Positions 25,496 to 33,996 of a stretch of DNA of 64,000 nucleotides are shown in pieces; the stretch's first letter is position 1; every line of letters starts with the position of its first letter. Source of the DNA: Oscillospiraceae bacterium (lineage in GTDB: Bacteria > Bacillota > Clostridia > Oscillospirales > Acutalibacteraceae); contig DOQR01000006.1 in NCBI GenBank assembly GCA_003514385.1, positions 1 to 64,000 on the forward strand, read 5' to 3'. Below the pieces are notes generated by a model that made no database searches, was not told the origin of the DNA, and was given only the letters and a program-made list of their open reading frames with translations. Made by a program: the position numbers and the translations under genes.

Positions 25496-26089
25496 TCAAT
25501 AATATCTTATAACCGCGACAACTTTGCCTAAAATCGAGACCTCGTTAACGATTATCGGCTCATAGGTATCGTTCTCGGGCTGGAGACGGAAATGACCGTT
25601 TTCTTTATAGAAAGTCTTGACCGTAGCCTCGTCCTCGATCATCGCAACGACTATTTCGCCGTTTCGCGCGACGGGAGTCTTTTCGGCAATAACAAGGTCG
25701 CCGTCGAGTATGCCCGCCTGGATCATACTCTCTCCCCTGACTTTCAGGGCAAAAAGAGTTTTGTCGCTCGAGGTGTGACCCGAATAGGCAACGCTGCCCT
25801 CGATCTGCTCAAACGCGAGTATCGGCGCACCGGCGGTAACGGTACCGACGATCGGGACATTGGTAACAACATTATCTTCCCTGCCAAGAATACGAATAGT
25901 GCGCTTCTTGAGCGGATCGCGCTGGATATAGCCCGCCTGTTCGAGCGCATCAAGGTTCGCCTGCACGGATGAAGTAGAGCTCAGCCCCACTGCCGCGCCT
26001 ATCTCACGCACCGAGGGCGGGACTCCGTCCTGCGAGCGTTCGAGGAGATATTCGTATATTCTTTTCTGAGTTTTGCTTATGTCTTTCAA
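25496..26089 (-). CDS. lexA: LexA repressor, SOS regulator
   Basis: 197 residues. The N-terminal winged helix (PPSVREIGAAVGLSSTSSVQ) binds DNA. The self-cleavage site is A86-G87 in VTAGAPIL. The S24 protease dyad is S121 (RGESM) and K158 (EATVKTFY). RecA filaments formed on damaged DNA trigger cleavage and release of SOS genes. A matching operator overlaps the gene's own promoter, so it represses itself. The terminator just downstream limits read-through to the GNAT gene. Confidence 0.95.
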   Translation of the reverse strand: MKDISKTQKRIYEYLLERSQDGVPPSVREIGAAVGLSSTSSVQANLDALEQAGYIQRDPLKKRTIRILGREDNVVTNVPIVGTVTAGAPILAFEQIEGSVAYSGHTSSDKTLFALKVRGESMIQAGILDGDLVIAEKTPVARNGEIVVAMIEDEATVKTFYKENGHFRLQPENDTYEPIIVNEVSILGKVVAVIRYY

Positions 26090-26132
26090 AGCACGTCACC
26101 CTTTCAAGATGTCTGCATAACTTACCTGCTTT

Positions 26133-26173
26133 ATTATAACACATAGTTTTTGAAATTGCAAACATTTGTTTGC
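26133..26173 (-). promoter_or_regulatory. lexA promoter with overlapping LexA operator
   Basis: Minus strand: -35 TTGCAA (26161-26156), 17-bp spacer, -10 TATAAT (26138-26133). The palindrome GCAAACATTTGTTTGC at 26158-26173 overlaps the -35 box and fits the Firmicutes SOS box (CGAAC-N4-GTTCG type). Binding of LexA here would block RNA polymerase. Confidence 0.85.
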
Positions 26174-26237
26174 TGAAATTTTTATAAATTTTTTGCGCGG
26201 TTTTCGGCTCAAAAATTGGTATTTTTATACATTTTTG

Positions 26238-26267
26238 TTGTATTTTAGTTTTGCGTTGTAGTATAAT
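26238..26267 (+). promoter_or_regulatory. Likely promoter of the serine hydrolase operon
   Basis: TTGTAT, 18-bp spacer, TATAAT, about 70 bp before the start codon. The -35 box is weak. Confidence 0.5.
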
Positions 26268-26335
26268 TTATGTAATAACCATTCGTTTGGCAGAATTTTT
26301 AAGTGAACATTATTTTTACAGGAGATGTATATCTT

Positions 26336-27949
26336 ATGCCAACCGCAAGAACAAAGAGCAAGGCACTCCCGAGAGCCGACTTCCCGGAACAGGTCGGCGT
26401 GTCCTCAAAGGCAATTTTCGAACTGCTCGACGATTTCGAGCGCAGCGGGATAGAGCTTCACAGCATCATGATCCTGCGCCACGGAAAAGTAGCTTTCGAG
26501 ACCTGGCGAGACCCCTATGCTCCCGATATCCCGCACACTATGTACTCAGTCAGCAAGAGCTTTGCGTCGATAGCCACCGGATTCGCTATTGATGAGGGAC
26601 TGCTGACGCTCGACACGAAGGTCATCGATATCTTCCCCGAGTACAGACCGCAGAAATACGACGCGAACCTCGAAAAGATGACCGTGTTCCACCTGCTGAC
26701 CATGACCGCCGGAAAGGATGTAAGCGTACTCGAAAACAAGGCGAAGGTCTCATGGCTCAAGAGCTTTTTCGGCGCGCGCTGGGCGTTCGCCCCGGGCGAG
26801 GGCTGGAAGTACATCAGTGAAAACTGCTATGTCCTCTGCGCCATAATCCAGAAGCTGACCGGCATGACCGTGCGCGAATATCTCGCGCCGCGTCTGTTCA
26901 AACCTCTGGGCATCAGAGAGAATCCCGCATGGGAGACCGACCCGAACGGTCTTGAGGCAGGCGGCTGGGGTCTGTTCATAACAACAGAAGAGCTCGCCAA
27001 AGTCATCGACTGCATGAGCCACGGCGGAAAATATCAGGGCAAGCAGGTCATCCCCGAGTTCTGGGCGCGCGAAGCGGGCAAGGCTCAGGCAGACAACTCA
27101 AGCAAAAGCTCGAATCAGATCGACTCCTGCGTCGGATACGGCTTCAACTTCTGGTGCTGCCACTTCCCCGGCTCTTACCGCGCAGACGGAATGTTCTCGC
27201 AGTTCGGCATCGTCCTGCCGGAATACGACGCAAATATCATCACCACCTGCAGCGAGGTCTTTGAGCAAAAGACGCGCGACTGCCTATGGAGACACTTCCC
27301 CGAGGGCTTCATCGAACCGAAGGATGAGCCGGAGCAGACCACCCTGCCCATGACGCTCACTCCCCTGCCCGTGCTCACCGCCGGCAGGCGCAACCCCGTG
27401 CTCGAAAAGAAGCTGTCATATTCGACGATACATATGCTCTATAACCCCGTGCTCGATGTTGCAGGCTTCCCCGTGAGCGTCCTGCCGACGGCGGTCGTAT
27501 ATATGTCAGCTGACCGCGCGGGCAATATAGACAAGATAAACCTCGACTTCTCCGAGAATGAGTGCCGCTTCACATGGAGCGAGGGAAAAGTCAGGAACAC
27601 GATAGTCAGCGGACTCGACGGCAAATACCGCAAATCGAAGATGCACCTGGCGGGACTCGATTTCACCGCCGTCTCGTCGGCGAGATGGGAGGACAGCGAT
27701 ACATTCTCAATATGGATCCGCGCCAATGAATCCATATCCGAGCGCCGCTTCTCTTTTCGTTTCAACGGCAACAAAGTCACCGTCATCCCGACCTCCTGCC
27801 CGGATCTGTGCAACATCGCCGAATCCATCGCGCAGGGCACGGGCGACATGATAGAAAACGAAACGATAGCCGACATCTGCGGCAATATTCTGCGCAGGCA
27901 CTACACTCTGCTCGAACCAAAGCTGTTCGGTCGCCTGGAGATGAGATAA
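26336..27949 (+). CDS. Beta-lactamase-family serine hydrolase
   Basis: 537 residues. A class-C beta-lactamase/esterase domain covers about residues 20-330, with the nucleophile in SVSKSF (S-x-x-K) and the tyrosine motif YISENC (Y-x-x/N). The region GGWGLFITTEELAKVIDCMS is typical of esterase/6-aminohexanoate-dimer-hydrolase relatives. A beta-rich C-terminal domain of about 180 residues follows. No signal peptide, so cytoplasmic and unlikely to be a resistance enzyme; peptide or ester hydrolysis is more likely. ATG chosen from AGGAGA upstream. The next gene starts immediately after its stop. Confidence 0.85.
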   Translation: MPTARTKSKALPRADFPEQVGVSSKAIFELLDDFERSGIELHSIMILRHGKVAFETWRDPYAPDIPHTMYSVSKSFASIATGFAIDEGLLTLDTKVIDIFPEYRPQKYDANLEKMTVFHLLTMTAGKDVSVLENKAKVSWLKSFFGARWAFAPGEGWKYISENCYVLCAIIQKLTGMTVREYLAPRLFKPLGIRENPAWETDPNGLEAGGWGLFITTEELAKVIDCMSHGGKYQGKQVIPEFWAREAGKAQADNSSKSSNQIDSCVGYGFNFWCCHFPGSYRADGMFSQFGIVLPEYDANIITTCSEVFEQKTRDCLWRHFPEGFIEPKDEPEQTTLPMTLTPLPVLTAGRRNPVLEKKLSYSTIHMLYNPVLDVAGFPVSVLPTAVVYMSADRAGNIDKINLDFSENECRFTWSEGKVRNTIVSGLDGKYRKSKMHLAGLDFTAVSSARWEDSDTFSIWIRANESISERRFSFRFNGNKVTVIPTSCPDLCNIAESIAQGTGDMIENETIADICGNILRRHYTLLEPKLFGRLEMR

Positions 27950-28681
27950 ATGTCAACCTTGTTCAAAATATGCTTCGGAATCGCGGCGGGACTCGAATTT
28001 ATTTTCGTCCCGTGGTTCCTCAAGGCCTCAAGAAACGGGCGCTGCACAAAATCGCAGATACTCAAAACCATATGCGCGACTCTTTTCGTCGCGGCGGGAG
28101 TTCTTGCTAGCGTGATAGCTCAAAACCGCAGCGACTACGCACACTATATTCTTATAGGTCTTCTGTTCGGCTGGTGCGGCGATTTTCTTCTGCATCTGCC
28201 GCCGAAGCTCCCGTTCACGCTGAGCGGCGGACTCGCATTCCTCGCGGGGCATGTGTTTTATATATACGCTTACTGCCTTGCGATGAAGCGATATTTACCC
28301 GACGCGCCGTTCTGGGATAAGCGCGAGCTGATAGCCTGCGCGATAATTATAGTTATCGGCGTTGCGGCTATCCGCCTGCTCGGAGTCAAGTTCAGCCCGC
28401 TTTATATAATCGGCGTGCCGTATGTCGCGATGCTCGCGTTCATGCTCGTCAAGGCGGGTTCGCTCGGCATCAAGGCAGTGAACGTCGGACTCGACAACGC
28501 GGTTATCATGTGCATCCTGCTCGTCGGCGGCGCGTTCTTATTCGCGCTGTCTGATATGATGCTTGCCGTCAACTCCCTGCGTAAGCCACGCCCGTCATAC
28601 GGCTACAAGATAACCTGCATCGTCACTTATTTCACGGCGCAGTTCCTGCTCGCGTCAACAATATTTGTAATTTCCGCCTGA
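27950..28681 (+). CDS. YhhN-family membrane protein (lysoplasmalogenase-like)
   Basis: 243 residues with seven or eight hydrophobic helices. The YhhN/TMEM86 hallmarks are present: LLFGWCGDFLLHLP (Asp in helix 3), FLAGHVFYIYAYC, and GGAFLFALSDMMLAVNSLRK. Animal TMEM86B and some relatives hydrolyse the vinyl-ether bond of lysoplasmalogens; plasmalogens occur in anaerobic Clostridia, so this role is plausible here. It follows the serine hydrolase with no gap, so they are co-transcribed. Confidence 0.85.
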   Translation: MSTLFKICFGIAAGLEFIFVPWFLKASRNGRCTKSQILKTICATLFVAAGVLASVIAQNRSDYAHYILIGLLFGWCGDFLLHLPPKLPFTLSGGLAFLAGHVFYIYAYCLAMKRYLPDAPFWDKRELIACAIIIVIGVAAIRLLGVKFSPLYIIGVPYVAMLAFMLVKAGSLGIKAVNVGLDNAVIMCILLVGGAFLFALSDMMLAVNSLRKPRPSYGYKITCIVTYFTAQFLLASTIFVISA

Positions 28682-28713
28682 CTCAAGGCGGCAGACCCGA
28701 AAGGAGACAGCAT

Positions 28714-29028
28714 ATGCTCGGAACAGGCACATGGCATTTAAAAATCGGCAACATGTTTTATAACGGCGACATCACGCTTCGCGTCTTTGACGACGGCGGG
28801 AAATACGGATTCGAGATAATCGAGCCGAAGATGACCGCGCCGGAGGTTGAGATAAAAAGACTTTCGACTGCCGGCAACCACCTGTCGGCAACCGTCACGG
28901 CGCGCGAACTGCGCGGCAGAGACGCCCAGATCGAGCTCGATTTCACCGACACCTCCGTCAGCGGAAGCGCAAAGGTTCCACTCATCGGCACGGTGACGAT
29001 AAAAGAGGGCACGAAGATAGCCGAATAA
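28714..29028 (+). CDS. Small hypothetical protein
   Basis: 104 residues: MLGTGTWHLKIGNMFYNGDI, then alternating strands and a C-terminal VPLIGTVTIKEGTKIAE. It looks like a single small beta-barrel/sandwich, soluble, no signal. AAAGGAG 8 nt before the ATG. Probably third gene of the plus-strand operon, followed by a terminator. Family not recognised. Confidence 0.7.
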   Translation: MLGTGTWHLKIGNMFYNGDITLRVFDDGGKYGFEIIEPKMTAPEVEIKRLSTAGNHLSATVTARELRGRDAQIELDFTDTSVSGSAKVPLIGTVTIKEGTKIAE

Positions 29029-29043
29029 AGCAAAAAAACAGCG

Positions 29044-29078
29044 ACCGACCGCAGCGAATTTCCGTTGCGGTCGGTTTT
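29044..29078 (+). terminator. Rho-independent terminator
   Basis: 13-bp stem (ACCGACCGCAGCG pairing with CGTTGCGGTCGGT, one wobble) and TTTT, 15 bp after the small hypothetical gene. Confidence 0.85.
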
Positions 29079-29080
29079 GT

Positions 29081-30035
29081 AATTGTGTATATGAGATAAG
29101 AACATATAAATTGGGATTACGGATGTAAATAGCGGCGATAAATAATTGCGCAATATTACAAATCAGCACAATTATGCAGTAGGCGGATATCATCCGACGG
29201 CGAACTCCGCACAATCTTATTGTCGTGCAACTTGTAGGGTGCGGCGACTCGACGCACCGCTGCCGCGACAGCGGCACGATGTGAATTTGTAGGATTTATA
29301 CCCTACCTTCGCGACCTACCATAATCAAACGATGTGCACTACCCGCGTTTCGGCATTTTCTTTTTGTTTGAAAAAGAAAATGCCTGCAAAAGAAAAGCAA
29401 ACGCGGGGTTTCACCCCGAGACCCCGACAACGCCGTGCCGCAGCACATAGCTTGCAGCTCTCAGTCGGCAGCTCGGCACATTCGCCCGTAAACTCGCTTC
29501 GCTCAAACAATACGGGCTCGTGCGTCTTGCTTCGCAAGCCGTTCCCTCGCCTTTCCAAGATAGACTTCAAACACTACGGCGCGGCTATTGAAAGTCTGAT
29601 TATAAAAATTGGTTGAGTCGCTCGCTTTTACTTTGCTATGGCTAAAGTAATATATAAATCACCAATTCACTTCTTATAATCACCACAATAATATGAAAAA
29701 TTTTAATGCGAAGCGGCGGCAGAAAAATCTCTGCCGCCGCTTCGCGTGATATATAGGAGTTTCGTGGTTGTCGTTTTTTTGCGCCGAGGGCGCGCCTCAT
29801 TGCAGATAAAATAATAGCCCAAGAGTTGCAATTTGTCAAGTAATAATTTTTTACTGGGCATTTTATTGTACAGTAAAACTTTTTTCAAGCAGACGCCCGA
29901 CAGTTTTCACTGCCGGGTGTCTTTTATATAGGAGATTGTGAGGTGTCTTTTTTCGTGCATACTGAGCTGCACTCTGCACAAACTTAAAGCATATTGCGGC
30001 GGATTATACGCATACGGAATTGAAGCAACTACATT
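29081..30035. repeat. Gene-free, repeat-rich intergenic region
   Basis: About 950 bp without a credible gene. It contains a 28-bp element at 29231-29258 (CTTGTAGGGTGCGGCGACTC onward) that recurs inverted at 57432-57459 with one mismatch. A hairpin near 29351-29384 (GGCATTTTCTTTTT and its complement) lies ahead of a GC-rich block with several short palindromes. A perfect 16-bp stem lies at 29708-29745 (GCGAAGCGGCGGCAGA). These are typical of intergenic repeats in gut Clostridia genomes. Confidence 0.6.
29891..29925 (+). terminator. Rho-independent terminator-like hairpin
   Basis: 13-bp stem (AGACGCCCGACAG pairing with CTGCCGGGTGTCT, two wobbles) then TTTTA. No gene precedes it closely; perhaps the end of an unseen RNA or a relic. 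Confidence 0.6.
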
Positions 30036-30079
30036 ATGCCATAAATCCTGCCAAAAGTCAATGGCAGAATTTATGGCAT
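30036..30079 (+). promoter_or_regulatory. Large palindrome before the XRE gene, probable operator
   Basis: Arms of 18 bp (ATGCCATAAATCCTGCCA and its inverse with one mismatch) around an 8-bp spacer, ending 25 bp before the start codon. Too AT-rich and lacking a T-run for a terminator. A dimeric XRE regulator binding its own upstream region fits best. Confidence 0.65.
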
Positions 30080-30104
30080 TTATAATCAGTTTGAGGTGGT
30101 TTAA

Positions 30105-30329
30105 TTGAAGTACCCGAGAATACGAAATCTTCGCGAGGACAACGATCTGACCCAGCAGCAAATAGCAGATATGCTGTATATAAACCGACGGACTTACGCC
30201 GCATACGAAAACGGGATCAACTCCATGACCCCCGAGACGCTCTGCAAAATAGCCGATATATATCACACGAGCGTCGACTGGCTGCTCGGCAGAACCGATG
30301 AGTTCGAGCCGTACCCGGAAAACGAATAA
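30105..30329 (+). CDS. Small XRE-family transcriptional regulator
   Basis: 74 residues, essentially one HTH_3 domain: RNLREDNDLTQQQIADMLYI then NRRTYAAYENGINSMTPETL, and a tail TSVDWLLGRTDEFEPYPENE. The start is TTG with GAGGTGG 8 nt upstream; no ATG or GTG fits. It probably binds the palindrome just ahead of it. Single-gene unit, ending at a convergent terminator shared with the aminopeptidase operon. Confidence 0.88.
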   Translation: MKYPRIRNLREDNDLTQQQIADMLYINRRTYAAYENGINSMTPETLCKIADIYHTSVDWLLGRTDEFEPYPENE

Positions 30330-30335
30330 AGCATC

Positions 30336-30364
30336 GCTCCCCTGCCCGCAAAGGACAGGGGAGC
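30336..30364. terminator. Convergent terminator
   Basis: 12-bp stem GCTCCCCTGCCC/GGACAGGGGAGC between the converging XRE and aminopeptidase genes, T-rich on the plus side. Confidence 0.75.
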
Positions 30365-30369
30365 TTCTG

Positions 30370-31776
30370 TTATTTCTGATTGTAGAATGTGCAGAACGCC
30401 TTGTACGCCATATAAATATCAAGCTTCGCTATCTGCTCGAACGGCGCGTGCATCGAGAGCACGGGCACGCCGACATCGACAACATCGACGCCGAGATGCG
30501 CAACATACTTCGCGACCGTTCCGCCGCCGCCCTCATCGACCTTGCCGAGTTCGCCTATCTGCCAGACGATGTTGTTCTCATCGAAGAGTTTTCTGAGCTT
30601 GCCGACGAACTCCGCATTGGCGTCCGATGTGTCGGACTTACCGCGCGCGCCGGTGTACTTCGTGACAACGATACCTCTGTTTATGAACGAAGCGTTGAGT
30701 TTGTCATGGACAGACTGGAATGTGGGATCGACACCAGCATTGACATCCGCCGAGAGGCACTCGGACGCTCTGAGAACATCTCTGCCCTCGAGACCCTGAG
30801 TCTTAGCGAGATCTTCAATGAAGAACTGGAGATAAGCGGAAGAAAGTCCGGTGTTGCCGACGGAGCCTATCTCCTCTTTATCTGTTAGGACGGTAACTGT
30901 AGTATAGCTCGGATTCAGACAGTCGAGAGCCGCCATGAGCGCGGGATATACGCAGACCCTGTCGTCGTGGCCGTAGCCGCCGATGAGACTGCGGTCAAAG
31001 CCGATATCCGAAACTCTCGATGCGGGAACGAGCTCCAGCTCTGCGGAAAGGAAGTCGGATTCGGTGATGCCGTATTTCTCGTTGAGAAGCTTCAGAATAT
31101 TGAGCTTCACGAGGTCGCTGCCCTCGTCGCTTCTGAAAGGCATGCTGCCGATAAGAACATTGAGTTCCTCGCCCTTGATGACCTGCGAAGCCTTGCGCTC
31201 GCCCATGGTGCTGTCAAGATGCGGGAGCAGGTCGCTGATAACGAACTGCGGCTCGCCCTCTTTGTCGCCGATGGAGACAGTTATCTTCTCGCCGTCCGCC
31301 TTGACGATAACGCCGTGAAGCGAAAGCGGGACTGTCGGCCACTGATATTTCTTTATGCCGCCGTAGTAGTGGGTCTTGAAGAGCGCAATCTCGCAATCCT
31401 CGTACATGGGGTTGGGCTTGACATCGAGACGGGGCGAGTCGATATGCGCCGCCGCGATTTTAACTCCGTCGCTCAGCGGGCGTTTGCCGAAAACGGCGAG
31501 GATAATCGCCTTCTCTTTTACATTGAACCAGACCTTGTCGCCCGCCGAATACTTCTTCGACGAGTCGAACTTCTCGAAGCCGCGCGCCTCGGCGAGCTTC
31601 TGCGAAAACGCGGTTATCTCGCGCTCGGTTCTGTTGTCGCTGAGGAAAGTTTTGTATCCCTCGCACCACTCAAACGCCGCGGAAATTTCATCGTCGCTCA
31701 TTCTCAGCGCGGCGTGCTTAGGCTGAGCAAACAGCTTTTCCCTGAGCTCCTGCGCCGGATTTTTTTCGTCCTTCAT
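30370..31776 (-). CDS. M18-family aspartyl aminopeptidase
   Basis: 468 residues. A zinc aminopeptidase of the M18 family: metal ligands appear in AAAHIDSPRLDVKP (H), YGHDDRVCVYPAL (D), TDKEEIGSVG (E-E) and the late VGVPVLSMHAPFE (H). It removes N-terminal acidic residues from peptides in the cytosol. ATG with AGGAGG upstream. Last gene of the operon DUF951-prfA-tsaC-coaE-lytic transglycosylase, 12 bp after its neighbour. Confidence 0.9.
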   Translation of the reverse strand: MKDEKNPAQELREKLFAQPKHAALRMSDDEISAAFEWCEGYKTFLSDNRTEREITAFSQKLAEARGFEKFDSSKKYSAGDKVWFNVKEKAIILAVFGKRPLSDGVKIAAAHIDSPRLDVKPNPMYEDCEIALFKTHYYGGIKKYQWPTVPLSLHGVIVKADGEKITVSIGDKEGEPQFVISDLLPHLDSTMGERKASQVIKGEELNVLIGSMPFRSDEGSDLVKLNILKLLNEKYGITESDFLSAELELVPASRVSDIGFDRSLIGGYGHDDRVCVYPALMAALDCLNPSYTTVTVLTDKEEIGSVGNTGLSSAYLQFFIEDLAKTQGLEGRDVLRASECLSADVNAGVDPTFQSVHDKLNASFINRGIVVTKYTGARGKSDTSDANAEFVGKLRKLFDENNIVWQIGELGKVDEGGGGTVAKYVAHLGVDVVDVGVPVLSMHAPFEQIAKLDIYMAYKAFCTFYNQK

Positions 31777-31788
31777 TTTATATTCCTC

Positions 31789-32355
31789 CTATCTTGATTT
31801 GTAAAGGGAATTATATATATTCACAGCGCGCATCACTTTGCGCACATAGTGAGCCGTTTCGGGAATCGGTATATCTTTAAGATTCACGCCGTCGGGCGAT
31901 ATATTTTCATCTTTAAGCCACGAATTGACCCTGCCACGCCCCGCATGATAAGCGGCAACGGCGGTCTCGGCAGAGTTGAATTCATCGAGCAAAAGCCCGA
32001 GGAAAAGTGCGCCGTATCTTATCGCAGTCTCCGGGTCAGAGAGCGCATCGTCGTTTAAACTTTCGCCTGTCTTTGTCTGAAGCCAATGAAAAGTCTCGGG
32101 CGTTATCTGGGTCAGCCCCAACGCCCCCGCCGAGGATTCGGCTTTCGGGTCGAATGAGCTCTCGGTCTTTATGACCGCGAACAAAAGCGTTTTCGGGACA
32201 TCGTACTGAGCCGAATATTTATCAATATAGTCCTCATATTTCATTGGATAAACGAACCTTATCGCGCCGACAGTCAGTGCCGCCGTTATCCCGCACACCG
32301 ACAGCACGAAGCACAGCAGCAGGGCTATGAACCTGTATCCTGCCCTCTTTTTCAT
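31789..32355 (-). CDS. Membrane-anchored lytic transglycosylase (SLT domain)
   Basis: 188 residues. An N-terminal signal anchor (RFIALLLCFVLSVCGITAAL) precedes a goose-type lysozyme-like SLT domain: AVIKTESSFDPKAESSAGAL holds the catalytic Glu in KTESSF, then GLTQITPETF and AVAAYHAGRGRVNSW. It cuts the peptidoglycan glycan chain outside the membrane, forming anhydromuramic ends. The ATG at 32355 is 2 bp past the coaE stop, so translation is probably coupled. Confidence 0.9.
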   Translation of the reverse strand: MKKRAGYRFIALLLCFVLSVCGITAALTVGAIRFVYPMKYEDYIDKYSAQYDVPKTLLFAVIKTESSFDPKAESSAGALGLTQITPETFHWLQTKTGESLNDDALSDPETAIRYGALFLGLLLDEFNSAETAVAAYHAGRGRVNSWLKDENISPDGVNLKDIPIPETAHYVRKVMRAVNIYNSLYKSR

Positions 32356-32357
32356 TT

Positions 32358-32960
32358 TCAGCCTCCGATTTTCAGGCTTTTCAGTGCCTTTATGCACTGC
32401 TCCGTCGGGTCGCAGCCGTCGGGATTCTCTATTATTATATCTGAATTGTCCCTGTAATATTTCTCATCGGGCTGGGCGGACATTCTTCTTTCTATTTCGT
32501 CGGAGGCGATTTCGTCGCGGCTCATGAGCCGTGCCATGCGCTGATCTTTCGGCGCGCAGACGCATATCACCGCGCGGCAGTCGCCGAGAAGCTCGCTCGC
32601 GAATAGCACGGGCGCGTCGAGCATAGCGATTTTATATCCGTTTTTTTCGGCTTCGGCTACGCGCTTTCGAGCGAGCGCGGTTATCGCCGGGTGGGTCACG
32701 GAGTTGAGCAGATTTGTCTTTTCTTCACTTGCAAACGCACGCCTGGCGAGCTTGTGACGGTCAAGAGAGCCGTCCGGGAGAATCAGATCGTCGCCGAAAA
32801 GGCGGGCGAGATCAATAAGCACCGGCGAACCGGGTTCGACTATTTCGCGAGCCAGCTTGTCGCAGTCGATAACGCAGACGCCGTGCGCGCGAAAGATATC
32901 GGCGACGGTGCTTTTGCCCGAACCCGTCTGACCGGTGAGTCCGGCAACATAGATGCTCAC
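32358..32960 (-). CDS. coaE: Dephospho-CoA kinase
   Basis: 200 residues. Walker A GQTGSGKST (residues about 10-18), then VIDCDKLAREIV and a lid containing Arg residues (RMARLMSRDEIASDEIERRM). It phosphorylates dephospho-CoA in the final step of coenzyme A synthesis. Starts at GTG overlapping the stop of the upstream gene by 4 nt (GTGA). Confidence 0.93.
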   Translation of the reverse strand: MSIYVAGLTGQTGSGKSTVADIFRAHGVCVIDCDKLAREIVEPGSPVLIDLARLFGDDLILPDGSLDRHKLARRAFASEEKTNLLNSVTHPAITALARKRVAEAEKNGYKIAMLDAPVLFASELLGDCRAVICVCAPKDQRMARLMSRDEIASDEIERRMSAQPDEKYYRDNSDIIIENPDGCDPTEQCIKALKSLKIGG

Positions 32961-33979
32961 AGCTCGATCACCTCAAAGCCTGCCGCTCTGAGCAGACGGT
33001 TATAGACAGCCATTCCCACTCCGTCGAGCGACGGGAAACGCACAAAGGCAAGCTCCATTTTTTCATCGTCAACGTGTCTGAGCACATCGAACAGCTCGCG
33101 CGCCTGCTCCTCGGGGCTGTCCGCGTGGCCGTAGGGATATGCGGGAACGGAAATTTTGTCCTCCTCGCCGTCGAAGCAGACGGCGCAGGTTCTTTCGCTG
33201 CGCGGCTCGGCGACGAGCGAAGCAAATTTGTCAAAATCGCCTTTTACGATTATAACATGGGCGTTCGGCGAATAATGTTTATATTTCATGCCGGGCGAGA
33301 GAACTTTTTCGCCCCTCTCGAGCGCCTTGAAAACTGCCTTGTCTATCTCGACCTCGCCGAGCACTGCGCGAAGCTGATCGGGGGTCACTCCGCCGGGGCG
33401 CAAGACACGCGGAACGGGGCAGGCAAGAGTGACAACGGTCGACTCGACGCCGACCGAGCAGCTGCCGCCGTCGACGACCGCGGCGATCTTGCCGTCCATG
33501 TCGTTCATGACATGCGCGGCGGTCGTGGGACTCGGCTTGCCCGATGTGTTCGCACTCGGTGCCGCAAGCGGGAAGCCGCATTTTTTGATTATCTCGTGCG
33601 CTATCGGGTGCGACGGCATTCTTATCGCCACCGTGTCAAGCCCGGCGCAGACCTCGTTCGGGATGATGTCGCTCTTCGGGAGTATCATTGTAAGAGGCCC
33701 CGGCCAATAAGCCTCGGCGAGCGCACGGGCGCGCTCATCGAAGTTTTTGACAAGCGGTAAAATTTCATCGATCTCCGCTATGTGAACTATCAGCGGGTTA
33801 TCCTGCGGGCGGCCTTTGGCGACAAATATGTTTTTGACGGCGTTTCCGTCGAGCGCGTTCGCCGCAAGACCGTAGACCGTCTCGGTCGGTATGGCGACAA
33901 GCTCGCCGTTTTTTAGCAGGCGCGCCGCCTCGTCGAGACCCTTTTCGCCGTCCTTTTCGGTTATAAGCTTTGTTATCAT
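32957..33979 (-). CDS. L-threonylcarbamoyladenylate synthase (Sua5/YwlC)
   Basis: 340 residues. The N-terminal YrdC/TsaC domain (about 1-200) has AIPTETVYGLAANA, the KxR-type KGRPQDNPLIVHI motif and PSANTSGKPSPT. The C-terminal Sua5 domain begins after a linker SPGMKYKHYSPNAH. It makes threonylcarbamoyl-AMP from threonine, bicarbonate and ATP for tRNA t6A37. Sits between prfA and coaE. Confidence 0.93.
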   Translation of the reverse strand: MITKLITEKDGEKGLDEAARLLKNGELVAIPTETVYGLAANALDGNAVKNIFVAKGRPQDNPLIVHIAEIDEILPLVKNFDERARALAEAYWPGPLTMILPKSDIIPNEVCAGLDTVAIRMPSHPIAHEIIKKCGFPLAAPSANTSGKPSPTTAAHVMNDMDGKIAAVVDGGSCSVGVESTVVTLACPVPRVLRPGGVTPDQLRAVLGEVEIDKAVFKALERGEKVLSPGMKYKHYSPNAHVIIVKGDFDKFASLVAEPRSERTCAVCFDGEEDKISVPAYPYGHADSPEEQARELFDVLRHVDDEKMELAFVRFPSLDGVGMAVYNRLLRAAGFEVIEL

Positions 33980-33996
33980 AGAGATTCTTCTTTCGT

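Noticed and set aside
26336..27949. Idea that this is a beta-lactamase giving antibiotic resistance
   Set aside because: No signal peptide, long extra C-terminal domain and weak later motifs; esterase-like serine hydrolases have the same S-x-x-K.
29332..29616. Open frames of about 80-95 codons around 29.3-29.6 kb
   Set aside because: No Shine-Dalgarno; the sequence is dominated by hairpins and repeats, so non-coding repeat is the better reading.
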